Source: CAYSEQ01 sp964430475 (GTDB lineage: Bacteria > Patescibacteriota > Microgenomatia > UBA8517). Taken from it: a DNA stretch of 35,417 nucleotides. Shown here in pieces: positions 15,544-24,775 of the stretch. Each line of letters starts with the position of its first letter. Position 1 is the first letter of the stretch. The notes beneath the pieces were generated by a model, which saw only the letters and a program-made list of their open reading frames with translations, made no database searches and had not been told where the DNA came from. The position numbers and the translations under genes are program-made. The stretch spans positions 1 through 35,417 of the forward strand of contig CAYSEQ010000011.1 in the NCBI GenBank assembly GCA_964430475.1, read 5' to 3'.

Positions 15544-17382
15544 TTAAATTCTAGTCGGAGTTTTTATTCCAAGTATTGTCAGTCCTTTATTAACCATCAC
15601 GCCCACAGCATAAGTTAACGCTATCCTTAGTTTCTCTGTTTTTTCATCCGATGTTTTCTCTTCTACTTTCAAGCTTATCTTGGGTAATATCCTGTGTTTT
15701 TGGTAAAAAAGATTAAATTTCCGAGCCAAATTGTAAAGATAATTACACAAGAGATTGGGTGAAAAATTTATGGCACTATCTTCAATAATCTCGGGAAAAT
15801 GAATAAGACTCCTAAGAAGACCTAGTTCTTCTAGATTTAAATCAGAGACCTTTAAATCGAAATCCTCAAAACTTGCCAGACTCACATCTTTGAAATTACT
15901 AAAACTTAACTTATCTTCTTGCCCGGTATATAAACTTCTAAATTTCTGCAAAACACTCTGCGTCCTCGCGTAAGTGTACTGTAAGTAAACTCCTGAATTG
16001 CCTTCTAAAGAAAGTGATTCATCCATATCAAAATGCAAGTCTGTCTCTCTTGCTAAATTTAAGAAACCATACTTAATTGCACCAATTCCGATAGATTCAG
16101 CAACATCTTCCTTTTCTTTCTCCCCAAGACCTCTACCGGTTTGAGATTTTTCAATAATATCTTTTGCCTTCTTAACCATTTCGTCGATCAACCAGTCAGC
16201 TGAAACCACCGTCCCCTTTCTCGAAGACATTTTTCCTTTACCCTTCAGAAAAACCAACCCGTAGGAAAGATGAAAATAATCCTCTCTCTTACCAATACCT
16301 AACTGTTCGCACATTGCGAAAAGTTGTTTCAGGTAAAGGGTTTGCTCGGGACCAATATCCCAAATATAAAGATCACAAGGAAACTTCTCCCTTTTTAACT
16401 TGGTTAGATATAAATCTTGAGTGTGGTACAAGGAAGTACCGTCAGACCTAAGAACTATCGTGTCTGGAAGTCCATAACCTTTTAAATCTGAAAGTACCGC
16501 TCCATCAGGGAGTCTCCGAAAAACTTTCCTCCTAAGACCTTCTTCAACTAATTCTTTCGCCTTTTCATAAAAATCACTTTCAAACCATTGCACATCGTGA
16601 TAACTCCCCAACCTTTGATAAGTTTTTAAAAATCCTACAAATGTCCAGTCGCGAAGTTTCTTCCAAACCGCTCTTATATCCTCGTCGCCTAACTCCCATT
16701 TTTTTAACATCTCATGCATTTCTTGCTTTGCTTTTTCATCTTCTTCATAGGCTTTTGCTCCAATCAAATAAAACCTATCAACAAAATGGTCAGGTTTTTC
16801 GCCTGTGTCTTTAGGGGTTTTGCCTTCTCCAAACTTCTTATATGCCCAAACCGCTTTCATTACATGTATGCCTCTATCATTATTAATGGCGTCAAGTTTT
16901 ACTTCTGCACCACAAGCCTCCAGAAGATTATGGACAGCCATTCCCAGGACATTGTTTCTTACATGTCCAATATGAAGCGTTTTGATTGTGTTCGGCGATG
17001 TATGCTCTATCAAATATTTCTTTCCGGCAAGAATCTTGGAATTTCCAAAACTTTCACCTTGTTTTATTATTTCGTTTAAGTAATCAAAAAGAACTTCTTT
17101 CCTCACCCAGAAATTTATAAAACCCCTACCCCCAACCTCAATTTTTTCAACAATCTCCAAAAGAGGTTTTGCTTCTAGCAACTTCTTTACTATGTTTTCT
17201 GCAGTCTCTTTAGTCTCTCCCTTTACCAACTTTTTATTCATCTTAGTTTTCAAGCGAAACGCCAAATTAGTAGAATAATCCGCAAAACTTTCAGTCTCGG
17301 GAATTTCCAAATGAACATCTCGGTAATTTAGACCTAAAATGCTAGAAACAATTTTAGAGATCTTCTCCCTTAGAGGCTTCAT
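15544..17382 (-). CDS. Arginyl-tRNA synthetase
   Basis: Class I aminoacyl-tRNA synthetase that charges tRNA-Arg. Has the N-terminal Add-1 domain (1-95), the HIGH motif LHIGHVRNN preceded by EHTSPNTIKT, the ArgRS-specific IWDIGPEQTLYLKQLF, the KMSKS counterpart GKMSSRKGTVVSADWL and the C-terminal DALR-type anticodon-binding helices (YARTQSVLQKF). About 612 residues from the ATG at 17382. An upstream in-frame ATG at 17424 would add 14 residues but overlaps a TATAAT at 17395-17400, so I take the inner start. The leader would be only about six bases. The gene is divergent from the unknown gene at 17463. Confidence 0.95.
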   Translation of the reverse strand: MKPLREKISKIVSSILGLNYRDVHLEIPETESFADYSTNLAFRLKTKMNKKLVKGETKETAENIVKKLLEAKPLLEIVEKIEVGGRGFINFWVRKEVLFDYLNEIIKQGESFGNSKILAGKKYLIEHTSPNTIKTLHIGHVRNNVLGMAVHNLLEACGAEVKLDAINNDRGIHVMKAVWAYKKFGEGKTPKDTGEKPDHFVDRFYLIGAKAYEEDEKAKQEMHEMLKKWELGDEDIRAVWKKLRDWTFVGFLKTYQRLGSYHDVQWFESDFYEKAKELVEEGLRRKVFRRLPDGAVLSDLKGYGLPDTIVLRSDGTSLYHTQDLYLTKLKREKFPCDLYIWDIGPEQTLYLKQLFAMCEQLGIGKREDYFHLSYGLVFLKGKGKMSSRKGTVVSADWLIDEMVKKAKDIIEKSQTGRGLGEKEKEDVAESIGIGAIKYGFLNLARETDLHFDMDESLSLEGNSGVYLQYTYARTQSVLQKFRSLYTGQEDKLSFSNFKDVSLASFEDFDLKVSDLNLEELGLLRSLIHFPEIIEDSAINFSPNLLCNYLYNLARKFNLFYQKHRILPKISLKVEEKTSDEKTEKLRIALTYAVGVMVNKGLTILGIKTPTRI

Positions 17383-17394
17383 ATTACAAGACCT

Positions 17395-17400
17395 ATTATA
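17395..17400 (-). promoter_or_regulatory. Candidate -10 box of argS
   Basis: TATAAT on the minus strand, 12 bases before the ATG at 17382. With the usual distance to the start of transcription the mRNA would have a leader of about six bases. No strong -35 at 16-18 bases. Confidence 0.4.
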
Positions 17401-17462
17401 TCCTCTTGGTGATAATAAATACATTGATCAAGACTTTTATGATACAATACCCTATATTCTTC

Positions 17463-18494
17463 ATGGAAAGGAAGCGACCTTTCAAGGAAATAGATGCAAC
17501 CGCCCACTTTCAAAAAGAACTTGATGAAAAAATCAAGCAACTTTATCCGATCATCACCTCTCCAACAGATCCCAATTACCAGAAGTTCGTTAGCGGTGAA
17601 ATTTCATTTTGTTCATTTCCAATATACCCACATAATGAATTAACAAATAGTCTTCTTCTAGTTAGCTTGGAAAGGGCTGCTAATCCGGAAGAAGAGATTA
17701 CTTACAGCACTCATGGGGCAGAACATAAAACTTTTCAAGAAGCAATCCAAGCCCTTATAAAATCCATAATGAGTGGTAAATTCAGCACATGGGATCAAGC
17801 CCAACAAAGAAACTTTCAATTAGCTTCAGGCAGAACACCACTTAGATATTTTCGAACTATCGTTGATTCAAGTGAATTTTTAAGGGAAAGTTTTAGACCA
17901 ATACCACAAGTAGAGGCAATCAAAATTTCTCAACTTCCCGAAAATGAACAAGAAAAAAACCTAAGAAAATTAGCTTACAAATATGGTCCTTCGTTTGCTA
18001 TCCTGGTAGCCGTATACCTTTGCCTTGATACCCGTGATATTTTATCTATCTTCGACAACAAGGATGTAAGAGATAACATTCAAAAAAGGTTTGGCAAGAT
18101 TAAAATCCCCCATCCTGGTCTTAAAAAAGAGCAACTTGAAGAACAAATCGATGTCATTAAAAGACTAATGGAAAGTTTAACTTACCAAACATCTCAAGGG
18201 AGATTCCCTTCTTATTCCTCAGATGACTACCGCCAAGCGTTGCGAATTTTAAAAGAAAATAATTTTCTTCCAAGGGAATTAGAATCCTTACCTGCCTGCT
18301 ATTCTTTCAGCAAGACTACGGATTACGCAAGAGCAAGGGCGGTATTTAAAAGTCTGCATGAAATTGCACAAGAGCTTGCAAATCCTAACTATAATGACCC
18401 TGCCAGAACTGAATATATTGACAGAACATATAAGAATTTTGTTAGCTCAAGGGTAATCACAGCATTTATCCAAACCATAAACATTACTTTTTAA
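17463..18494 (+). CDS. Uncharacterised 343-residue soluble protein
   Basis: Not recognised. From the ATG at 17463 the protein begins MERKRPFKEIDATAHFQKEL; an in-frame ATG at 17406 would add 19 hydrophobic residues that overlap the argS promoter region, so I use the inner start. It looks soluble and mixed alpha/beta to alpha, with no clear signal or membrane segment and only a modest hydrophobic stretch (YGPSFAILVAVYLCLD). Other visible words are FPIYPHNELTNSLLLVSLERA, a Q-rich WDQAQQRNFQLASGRTP, and a helical end part. No motif for a known enzyme class is evident. It is divergent from argS and convergent with the ComEC-type hydrolase with only 20 bases between the stops. Confidence 0.65.
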   Translation: MERKRPFKEIDATAHFQKELDEKIKQLYPIITSPTDPNYQKFVSGEISFCSFPIYPHNELTNSLLLVSLERAANPEEEITYSTHGAEHKTFQEAIQALIKSIMSGKFSTWDQAQQRNFQLASGRTPLRYFRTIVDSSEFLRESFRPIPQVEAIKISQLPENEQEKNLRKLAYKYGPSFAILVAVYLCLDTRDILSIFDNKDVRDNIQKRFGKIKIPHPGLKKEQLEEQIDVIKRLMESLTYQTSQGRFPSYSSDDYRQALRILKENNFLPRELESLPACYSFSKTTDYARARAVFKSLHEIAQELANPNYNDPARTEYIDRTYKNFVSSRVITAFIQTINITF

Positions 18495-18514
18495 ATATTT
18501 AATCATTTATAAAG

Positions 18515-19411
18515 TTACTTAATCCACCATCTTAACCCATCGCTAACAACAATCACATTGCCCATCTCATCAGTCCTCAAAATTTTAACCTTTTTTTCTT
18601 CTAACAAATCAACTACTTCTTCGTGGGGATGTCCGTAAGGGTTATGTTTACCACTCGATATAACCGCAACTTCTGGATTTGAAGCATCTAGAAATTCCCT
18701 AGTTAAACCATTCTTTGACCCGTGATGAGGCACTTTGATATATTCAACATCATCAATCAAACCTAAAGACAACAACTCTTCTTCTATCTCAGGAACTATA
18801 TCCCCGGTAAGAAGCGCCTGAAATTTTTCAAATTCTAAAAGCGTAACGACTGAAAATTCGTTCGGATCTCTTTTGGTAGTATATCCCCCAAGCACACCTG
18901 CCACATTTGCTCCGACAAATTCCTCAACACTTCTCTCAAAAAATTCTTGCGTTGGCCATAATATATCTAAATGTATCAAACCCGACCTTAAAGACAGGGA
19001 TTGTTCGGCATTAACCACCTTAACACCCTTACTCCCCACTAGGTTTTTTAGCACTCTAAACTCATTAGTGCTAGAGCTAAGCGGAGTTGTTAGAAATATA
19101 TCCACTTTATATCTTTTAAAAACCTCAATAAGTCCTGTCATATGATCAAGCTGTGGATGGGTTAAAACAACTCCCTCAATTTTCCTATCCCAAAAGGGTA
19201 AGTATTTAGAAAGACACTCGACTACCTTTATATCTGGACCACCATCCACAAGGATCTGAGTGCTTCGGAAAACGATTAGAATTGCATCACCCTGGCCAAC
19301 ATCACAAGCAATTAAATACAAATTACTATCCGGAAAAGTAAATACTGATGTCCAGATTAACACAGTAATCATCGTCAGAAGCAATAAAAAATATCTCCAT
19401 TTTAATCCCAT
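18515..19411 (-). CDS. ComEC-type metallo-beta-lactamase-fold hydrolase (separate gene)
   Basis: Corresponds to the C-terminal domain of ComEC/Rec2, here a free 298-residue protein with an N-terminal membrane helix (about 8-25) that would place the domain outside. It shows DVGQGDAILI (37-46), ILVDGGPD, VVLTHPQLDHMTGL (81-94), the GGYTTKRDPNEFSVVTLLE block, LLTGDI and VPHHGSKNG, HNPYGHPH: the usual ComEC order. The first metal motif is H-P-Q-L-D-H, with Gln instead of the second acidic or His ligand. In ComEC this domain is thought to degrade the non-transported DNA strand. It lies 32 bases after the comEC channel gene and is surely co-transcribed. Confidence 0.88.
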   Translation of the reverse strand: MGLKWRYFLLLLTMITVLIWTSVFTFPDSNLYLIACDVGQGDAILIVFRSTQILVDGGPDIKVVECLSKYLPFWDRKIEGVVLTHPQLDHMTGLIEVFKRYKVDIFLTTPLSSSTNEFRVLKNLVGSKGVKVVNAEQSLSLRSGLIHLDILWPTQEFFERSVEEFVGANVAGVLGGYTTKRDPNEFSVVTLLEFEKFQALLTGDIVPEIEEELLSLGLIDDVEYIKVPHHGSKNGLTREFLDASNPEVAVISSGKHNPYGHPHEEVVDLLEEKKVKILRTDEMGNVIVVSDGLRWWIK

Positions 19412-19443
19412 AATGCTTTCATCTAAAACTTATTCTCAAGTAC

Positions 19444-20559
19444 TCACAATTTGGACATTACACTGACGATCCCAATAAACCATCTTGTCAAAGGGTATAA
19501 TAACCAAAGAACCAACTTTCCCAGGGTTTCAGAAATTAACCCTAACATTCCTCCTACCATCCCAAGGAGGGTTATCGGTACAACAGTCCAAAGTACCGCT
19601 GTGTTGATCAGTGGTGAAAGTAGATTAAACCTTCCAAAACTCCAAAAAAGAATCGGGGTAACCCCGACTTGAGCTGCAAAAGTGGTTGAAAAATCCTCGC
19701 GAATAAACGCTGGCAAAAATCCTAAATATCTTCTGAACCTAGACTCCAAAACCAATATGGAGGAGGTTGCTGCAAAAGAAAGATAAAATCCCAAATCAAA
19801 AACCATGCTAGGCCAAATTAAAAGCATAATTAATGCACTAAATATCAAAATCCTCCCCGAATTTACCAATCTTCCGACTTCTTGCGCGATAAAAGTAAGA
19901 CTTCCCATAATAAAAGCCCTAATGATTGGAGCTTCTAAACCCACCAAAAGACAATAGGTAAAAATCCCGAATAAAGCAAAAGGTATAGCTTTTTTTCTCG
20001 GTAAAAAAAGAACCAACACCAATATCAAAAATTTAGCCACTAGACTAACATTCATTCCAGAAGCAACTATAACATGAGCAGTACCTGTGTTTCTTAAAGC
20101 TTCCCAAAAATCTTGTGGTATCTCAGATTTAGAACCTAAAACCATACCAGCAATTAAACTCGAATGCGGTGAAGGCAAACTTGATTGATAAGTAGAAATT
20201 AATTTTTCCCTCAAGCTAAAAAGAGAAAGTTTAGACTCTTCGATTCTAATAACCTTTGAATTTCTTAATTCTTGATCCTTTACTATACCCTCCACGACAA
20301 GATTATCGCCATAATAAATCTCAGGATATAAAGGAAGGAAAACCTTAAAACCTCCAAGATTGACCACTTGGTTTTCTGAATAACGCATTGGTTCTGAAGA
20401 AAGTCTTCCACTTATCCTAATTTTCGTACCATCCGGGAAGCTTGGTTTAAATTTAAAATAAAAATAAAGTCTAACTAAAACAAAAGTAACAAGAAGCAAC
20501 CAGAAAAAATATACCTTAAGTGGACTTAGATTTTTCGCATTTAAAAAAACTTCACTCAC
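19444..20559 (-). CDS. ComEC/Rec2 channel part (competence domain)
   Basis: A 371-residue polytopic membrane protein equal to the N-terminal and central part of ComEC, the inner-membrane channel for single-stranded DNA in natural transformation. Two N-terminal helices, then an OB-like soluble segment (about 45-120; IRISGRLSSEP, DNLVVEGIVKD), then the competence domain: LIAGMVLGSKSEIPQDFWEAL, TGTAHVIVASGMNVSLVAKF and about six hydrophobic helices to the end. The metallo-hydrolase domain is a separate downstream gene. GTG start at 20559, without a clear ribosome-binding site. A 139-base gap separates it from comEA. Confidence 0.9.
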   Translation of the reverse strand: MSEVFLNAKNLSPLKVYFFWLLLVTFVLVRLYFYFKFKPSFPDGTKIRISGRLSSEPMRYSENQVVNLGGFKVFLPLYPEIYYGDNLVVEGIVKDQELRNSKVIRIEESKLSLFSLREKLISTYQSSLPSPHSSLIAGMVLGSKSEIPQDFWEALRNTGTAHVIVASGMNVSLVAKFLILVLVLFLPRKKAIPFALFGIFTYCLLVGLEAPIIRAFIMGSLTFIAQEVGRLVNSGRILIFSALIMLLIWPSMVFDLGFYLSFAATSSILVLESRFRRYLGFLPAFIREDFSTTFAAQVGVTPILFWSFGRFNLLSPLINTAVLWTVVPITLLGMVGGMLGLISETLGKLVLWLLYPLTRWFIGIVSVMSKL

Positions 20560-20698
20560 AGAATATAAAAAAATTTTTAAAAAATTTACTGCAGTACACT
20601 TTTTTAAAACACAAATTTTAACTGGTTAATCTTCAAATTTAAGGATTAAGGATTTTTGATAAATTTTAAATTAACAATATCTATCGAGGTTTAAGAAA

Positions 20699-21400
20699 CT
20701 AATAAACAACTATTCTGTCTTTTATTTTTTCATAAACACTTTTATTCAGAACCTCCTTGCTCAATAATTCTTCCTTGGTTGAGTAAGGTCTGTGTTCAAT
20801 GATTCTTTGGGCGTAAACAGGGCCAATTCCTGGTAATTCCTCTAGTTCTTTTGGGCTTGCACTATTAATATTGACAAGGGCATCTTGCACTTGATTTAGT
20901 CCCACCGGCTCTACTCTCCCCCCCTCACTTTTTTTAGCACTCAAGCCTTCAGTCTGCTCATTAATACGAGGTATGTAAATTTTCTGACCGTCAGATAGTC
21001 TCGATGCACGATTGATTACCTTTTCAAACCAATCTCTATCCGCGTTTGCGGAAAGACCTCCTGCGACAATCAGTAAATCTTCTACCCTTGAACCATTTTT
21101 CAACTTATAAACTCCAGGCTTTTCAACCGCACCTGCAATCTCCACAATTATTTCTGAAGTTTCGTCTGTTTGGTGATCCTGATTTTCAACTACTTCAATT
21201 TTAGTGTCTTTATATAAACCAGCTTTGTAAACTATAACCCCTAAACCTATCAGTATCAAACCCAATAAAATTTTTATGATCGGATTTCTTTTTTCGTACA
21301 AAAAGTTTTCAATATCAAAAGCTTTATCTTTTCTTATACCAACCTTTTCGAGATCCTCTAAATTTAAATCCTTTATCTCTCTTTCTTTATCCTTTGGCAT
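20699..21400 (-). CDS. ComEA-like DNA-binding protein
   Basis: DNA receptor of the uptake machinery. About 233 residues from the ATG at 21400 (a TTG at 21412 is an alternative). An N-terminal cytoplasmic stretch is followed by one membrane helix (41-63), an SLBB domain (about 84-145; IVEIAGAVEKPGVYKL, DGQKIYIPR), a linker and a C-terminal helix-hairpin-helix pair (VNINSASPKELEELPGIGPVYAQRIIEHR, 176-204). This is the standard order for Gram-positive-type ComEA, which binds double-stranded DNA outside the membrane and passes it to ComEC. It starts within about 15 bases of the leuS stop and so is probably in one transcript with it. Confidence 0.92.
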   Translation of the reverse strand: MPKDKEREIKDLNLEDLEKVGIRKDKAFDIENFLYEKRNPIIKILLGLILIGLGVIVYKAGLYKDTKIEVVENQDHQTDETSEIIVEIAGAVEKPGVYKLKNGSRVEDLLIVAGGLSANADRDWFEKVINRASRLSDGQKIYIPRINEQTEGLSAKKSEGGRVEPVGLNQVQDALVNINSASPKELEELPGIGPVYAQRIIEHRPYSTKEELLSKEVLNKSVYEKIKDRIVVY

Positions 21401-21415
21401 AAAGAAAACCAAGAA

Positions 21416-23995
21416 TCAGGTAGTCACAAAATTCACGACCTTTCCGGCAACATAAATCTCTTTCTTAATTTCTTTACCCTTCAGCCATTTCCTAACTCTG
21501 GGGTTTTTCCTTGCCAACATAATGATCCTTTCCCTTTTATCTACCTCATCCGCTCCAACCTTAAGTGTGGTTCTTAATTTTCCATTAACCTGGATAGCCA
21601 AGACAACTTTATCTTCAAGAATAAGTTCAGGAATAAATTTAGGCCAAGTCTTAAGGTGAACGGAGTTAAATTTCTTGGTTTTTTGAGAATCTGAATATTT
21701 ATTGACCGCAAAGAAGCGCTGGTAAATTTCCTCTGTCATATGGGGAGCAAACGGCGCAAGAAGTAAACACAAGGTTCTAATTGCTTCTTCCCATTCAGCG
21801 CATCTTACCTTTTTTACTCTCTGGAAATTGCTGTTTTTAGCTTCCTTGGTTTTCGCGCGTGCTTTCCGGTAAAGCAAGTTGTAAAACTCCATTATGGCTG
21901 CCAGGGCTGTATTAGTTTGTAACTTTTCGATATCTTCTGTAACCTTTTTAATGGTTTTGTGCATCGTTACCAAAATTTCTCGGGCTTCGTTTTCAGAAAC
22001 ATAAATATCGCGAAAGGTATTAAAAAATCTCCATATCTTTCTCAAAAATCTATAAGAACCCTCTATTCCCTCTGTCTTCCAAGTACCACCCTTATCATGA
22101 GGACCTAAAAAGGCAATATAAACCCTGACTGCATCTGCGCCGAATTTACGCACCTGCTCATCAGGATTAACCACATTCCCTCTCGACTTGCTCATCCTAT
22201 AACCATCTGGCCCTAAAATTACACCATGATGGAACCTTTTTAAAGCGAATTCATCAAATTTGATAAGTCCCAAATCGTATAAAAATTTTGTAATAAAGCG
22301 AGCGTAAAGTGTATGTCCCAAAATATGCTCAGGCCCACCAAAATAAATTTTGATTGGCATCCAAGAATTTATAACTTTAGGATCAAATGGCCCTTTCTCG
22401 TAACGCGGATTGGGATACCTAAAAAAGTACCAAGATGAATCAACATAAGTATCCATCGTTTCCACCTCTTTCTCCGCCAAAGAACCACATCCAGGACAAT
22501 AAGCGCGCATCCATTCCCTGGCTGTAGCAAGTGGAGGCTTTCCGGTTGGCGTATAATCAACATCGTTAGGTAGAATAACCGGCAAATCTTTATAGTCCAC
22601 CGGATACCAACCGTAATGTTCCCAGTCTAACCTAAGATTTTTTGTTTTGTTTTTGGTAAACCAACTTCTTCGCATCTTTTTACACCTTAGGCAAAATATC
22701 ATTGGAATAGGGACACCCCAGTACCTTTGTCTTGAAATAGTCCAATCACGAAGATGATACTGGACTGATTTCTCGCCCAAGTGATTTTTCAAAATATAGT
22801 TAGTTATAAGTTTTCTCGCTCTTATTGAATCAATACCTGAATATTTGCCTGAATTGAACATTTTACCTTCGCCTTCATAAAACTCTTCTGAGTCTCCAGC
22901 CTTAATAACCTTCTTAATGGGCAAACCGTACTTTTCCGCAAATCCCCAATCTCTTTTGTCATGGGCAGGAACACCCATAATGGCTCCCTTTCCATAACTT
23001 CCCAAGACAAAATCTGCTACCCAAATTGGTAAATCTCGTTTAGTCAAAGGATTAATAGCATAACTACCAGTAAAGACACCTGTTTTTTCCTCTATCTCTT
23101 CAAGCCTCTTTCTTTCCAACTTACTTAGAGATTCTTTTATATATTTTGATACCTTTTGTTTATTTTGGGAGGTTGTCACTTTTAATACCAATGGGTGTTC
23201 CGGTGCGAGAACCAAAAAGGTGGCACCAAAAATTGTTTCTGGCCTTGTTGTAAAGACATCTATTTGACTGTCAGTATTTTTAACCTTAAATTTGATATTT
23301 ACTCCCTCACTCCTACCAATCCAGTTATTTTGAGCATCCCTTGCTGCTTTAGGCCAATCCACCTTAGGATTTTCACTCCAAATTAACCTATCAGCATAGT
23401 CAGTTATCCTAAAAAGCCATTGCTTAACCTTCTTTTGAAAAACCTTAGTCGAGGTGTGCCTCCAACAACAACCCTCAACTACATGCTCATTTGCCAAGAC
23501 TGTTTTGCATTCTGGGCACCAGTTACTCCAAACCTCTTTTTTATACGCCAAACCCTTTTCAAAGAGTTTGATAAATAACCACTGAGTCCACTTATAGTAT
23601 TCAGGCTCACAGGTAATTACTTCGCTATCCCAGTCAAAAGAGGGACCCATTGTGCGAAACTGCTTGCGCATATTTTCTATATTTGCATAAGTCCAGTCCT
23701 TAGGATGGATACCATGTTTTATAGCAGCGTTTTCTGCGGGAAGACCAAAAGCATCAAACCCCCCTACTGGGAAAAGCACATTCTTTCCCTGCATTCTTTT
23801 TAACCTTGCGTAGATATCAGGAGCTGTCCAGGCAAACCAATGGCCCATATGTAAGTTCCCTGAAGTGTATGCAAGTTCAACCAGCAAATAATAATTCTCA
23901 TTATTTCTTTTAGGCTTATAAATTTTTTCTTTAAACCAAACCTCTTGCCACTTTTTCTCAACTTTAGTATGGTCGTAAATAATGCTTTTTGACAT
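21416..23995 (-). CDS. Leucyl-tRNA synthetase
   Basis: Class I synthetase charging tRNA-Leu, with editing activity. 859 residues, normal for bacterial LeuRS. HIGH motif as NLHMGHWF (48-54), two zinc-type knuckles (CPEC followed by CCWRH, then CLRCKK and CPGC), the connective peptide 1 editing domain with TTRPETIFGATFLVLAPEH and VPAHDKRDWGFA, and KMSKS as RMSKSRGNVVNPDE. The C-terminal domain with VNGKLR is complete. ATG start. It is first in the leuS-comEA-comEC-hydrolase series, after a 484-base AT-rich gap. Confidence 0.97.
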   Translation of the reverse strand: MSKSIIYDHTKVEKKWQEVWFKEKIYKPKRNNENYYLLVELAYTSGNLHMGHWFAWTAPDIYARLKRMQGKNVLFPVGGFDAFGLPAENAAIKHGIHPKDWTYANIENMRKQFRTMGPSFDWDSEVITCEPEYYKWTQWLFIKLFEKGLAYKKEVWSNWCPECKTVLANEHVVEGCCWRHTSTKVFQKKVKQWLFRITDYADRLIWSENPKVDWPKAARDAQNNWIGRSEGVNIKFKVKNTDSQIDVFTTRPETIFGATFLVLAPEHPLVLKVTTSQNKQKVSKYIKESLSKLERKRLEEIEEKTGVFTGSYAINPLTKRDLPIWVADFVLGSYGKGAIMGVPAHDKRDWGFAEKYGLPIKKVIKAGDSEEFYEGEGKMFNSGKYSGIDSIRARKLITNYILKNHLGEKSVQYHLRDWTISRQRYWGVPIPMIFCLRCKKMRRSWFTKNKTKNLRLDWEHYGWYPVDYKDLPVILPNDVDYTPTGKPPLATAREWMRAYCPGCGSLAEKEVETMDTYVDSSWYFFRYPNPRYEKGPFDPKVINSWMPIKIYFGGPEHILGHTLYARFITKFLYDLGLIKFDEFALKRFHHGVILGPDGYRMSKSRGNVVNPDEQVRKFGADAVRVYIAFLGPHDKGGTWKTEGIEGSYRFLRKIWRFFNTFRDIYVSENEAREILVTMHKTIKKVTEDIEKLQTNTALAAIMEFYNLLYRKARAKTKEAKNSNFQRVKKVRCAEWEEAIRTLCLLLAPFAPHMTEEIYQRFFAVNKYSDSQKTKKFNSVHLKTWPKFIPELILEDKVVLAIQVNGKLRTTLKVGADEVDKRERIIMLARKNPRVRKWLKGKEIKKEIYVAGKVVNFVTT

Positions 23996-24479
23996 AATCT
24001 AAACTCTTAAATATTTTCGATATTATATACCTTTTAAGATATGTTTTTAAAAGTTAAGTAATTTTCACAGAGATATTTTCCGTAGTAATAAAATATGCAA
24101 AAATATACAAAAATTTTTGAATAAAAATCAACAAAATAATTTTATGAATCACATTCAATGTCAAATAAATTGTTATATACTATTATTGCGCAAATTTAAA
24201 ATTTGCAATTAAAATTTTCTTAAATAACTTATCTATGGGTTGTTTTAAATGTTCATTTTTTTAGCAGTTTAAACAGTAAAGTGCTATCTATTATTATAGG
24301 TCTCCTATAATGATTGGTTTGGGAACCCCTGCCTTTTCGTTTAATTTTCGTGAATCGTTAATAATTTATATCTAAATTTACCGCAAAAATTTTTATTATT
24401 TTCACAGATACTCTTCATTTCTCACAGCGCTATGCATATTTTTATGTAGTTTTTAAAATCTTAGTAAATATTTGTAAAC
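23996..24479. other. AT-rich intergenic region with one perfect hairpin
   Basis: 484 bases between the end of atpC and the start of leuS (both minus strand); no ORF is credible. It must hold the leuS promoter and the end of the ATP synthase transcript. An 8-bp perfect inverted repeat ATTATAGG-TCT-CCTATAAT lies at 24293-24311 with no U-tract on either side. TTTTCACAGA occurs twice (about 24062 and 24401). No DnaA-box cluster seen. Confidence 0.5.
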
Positions 24480-24773
24480 CTAAATATTTTCAACGACTGG
24501 TGTATATTCAGTTAAACCCTCAACGCCAATATAAACCTCTATTCTATTTTCCTTAACCCTAAGAAGAGCCGTATCAAAATCTATCTTTAAAGTTTTATCC
24601 TGATCTTCAGGCCTAATAAAAAGACTTTTGTGGATAAGGGAAATGAAATTCGCATGCTGAGGTAGAATATCAAATCTGCCCTTTTCATTAAAAGACGATA
24701 ATGATCTTACTCTTCCTTCAAAAATTATGCCCTCTTTAGTCTGTACTTTTAAATAAATGCCTTCTTTGTCCAT
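24480..24773 (-). CDS. F-type ATP synthase epsilon subunit, short form
   Basis: Central-stalk subunit of F1. The 97 residues cover only the N-terminal beta-sandwich (VQTKEGIIFEGRVRSLSS, GRFDILPQHANFISLIHKSLFI, ENRIEVYIGVEGL). The C-terminal helical hairpin that in many bacteria inhibits ATP hydrolysis is absent (usual length 130-140). It starts two bases after the atpD stop, with a good GAGGAG site inside the end of atpD. Last gene of the cluster. Confidence 0.9.
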   Translation of the reverse strand: MDKEGIYLKVQTKEGIIFEGRVRSLSSFNEKGRFDILPQHANFISLIHKSLFIRPEDQDKTLKIDFDTALLRVKENRIEVYIGVEGLTEYTPVVENI

Positions 24774-24775
24774 TA

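Noticed and set aside
17383..17424. Upstream ATG of argS giving 14 more residues
   Set aside because: It overlaps the TATAAT box, and the family's N terminus aligns with the inner ATG.
24050..24420. Replication origin suggested by TTTTCACAGA repeats and high AT content
   Set aside because: The words do not match DnaA boxes (TTATNCACA), there is no cluster, and neither dnaA, dnaN nor gyrB is nearby.
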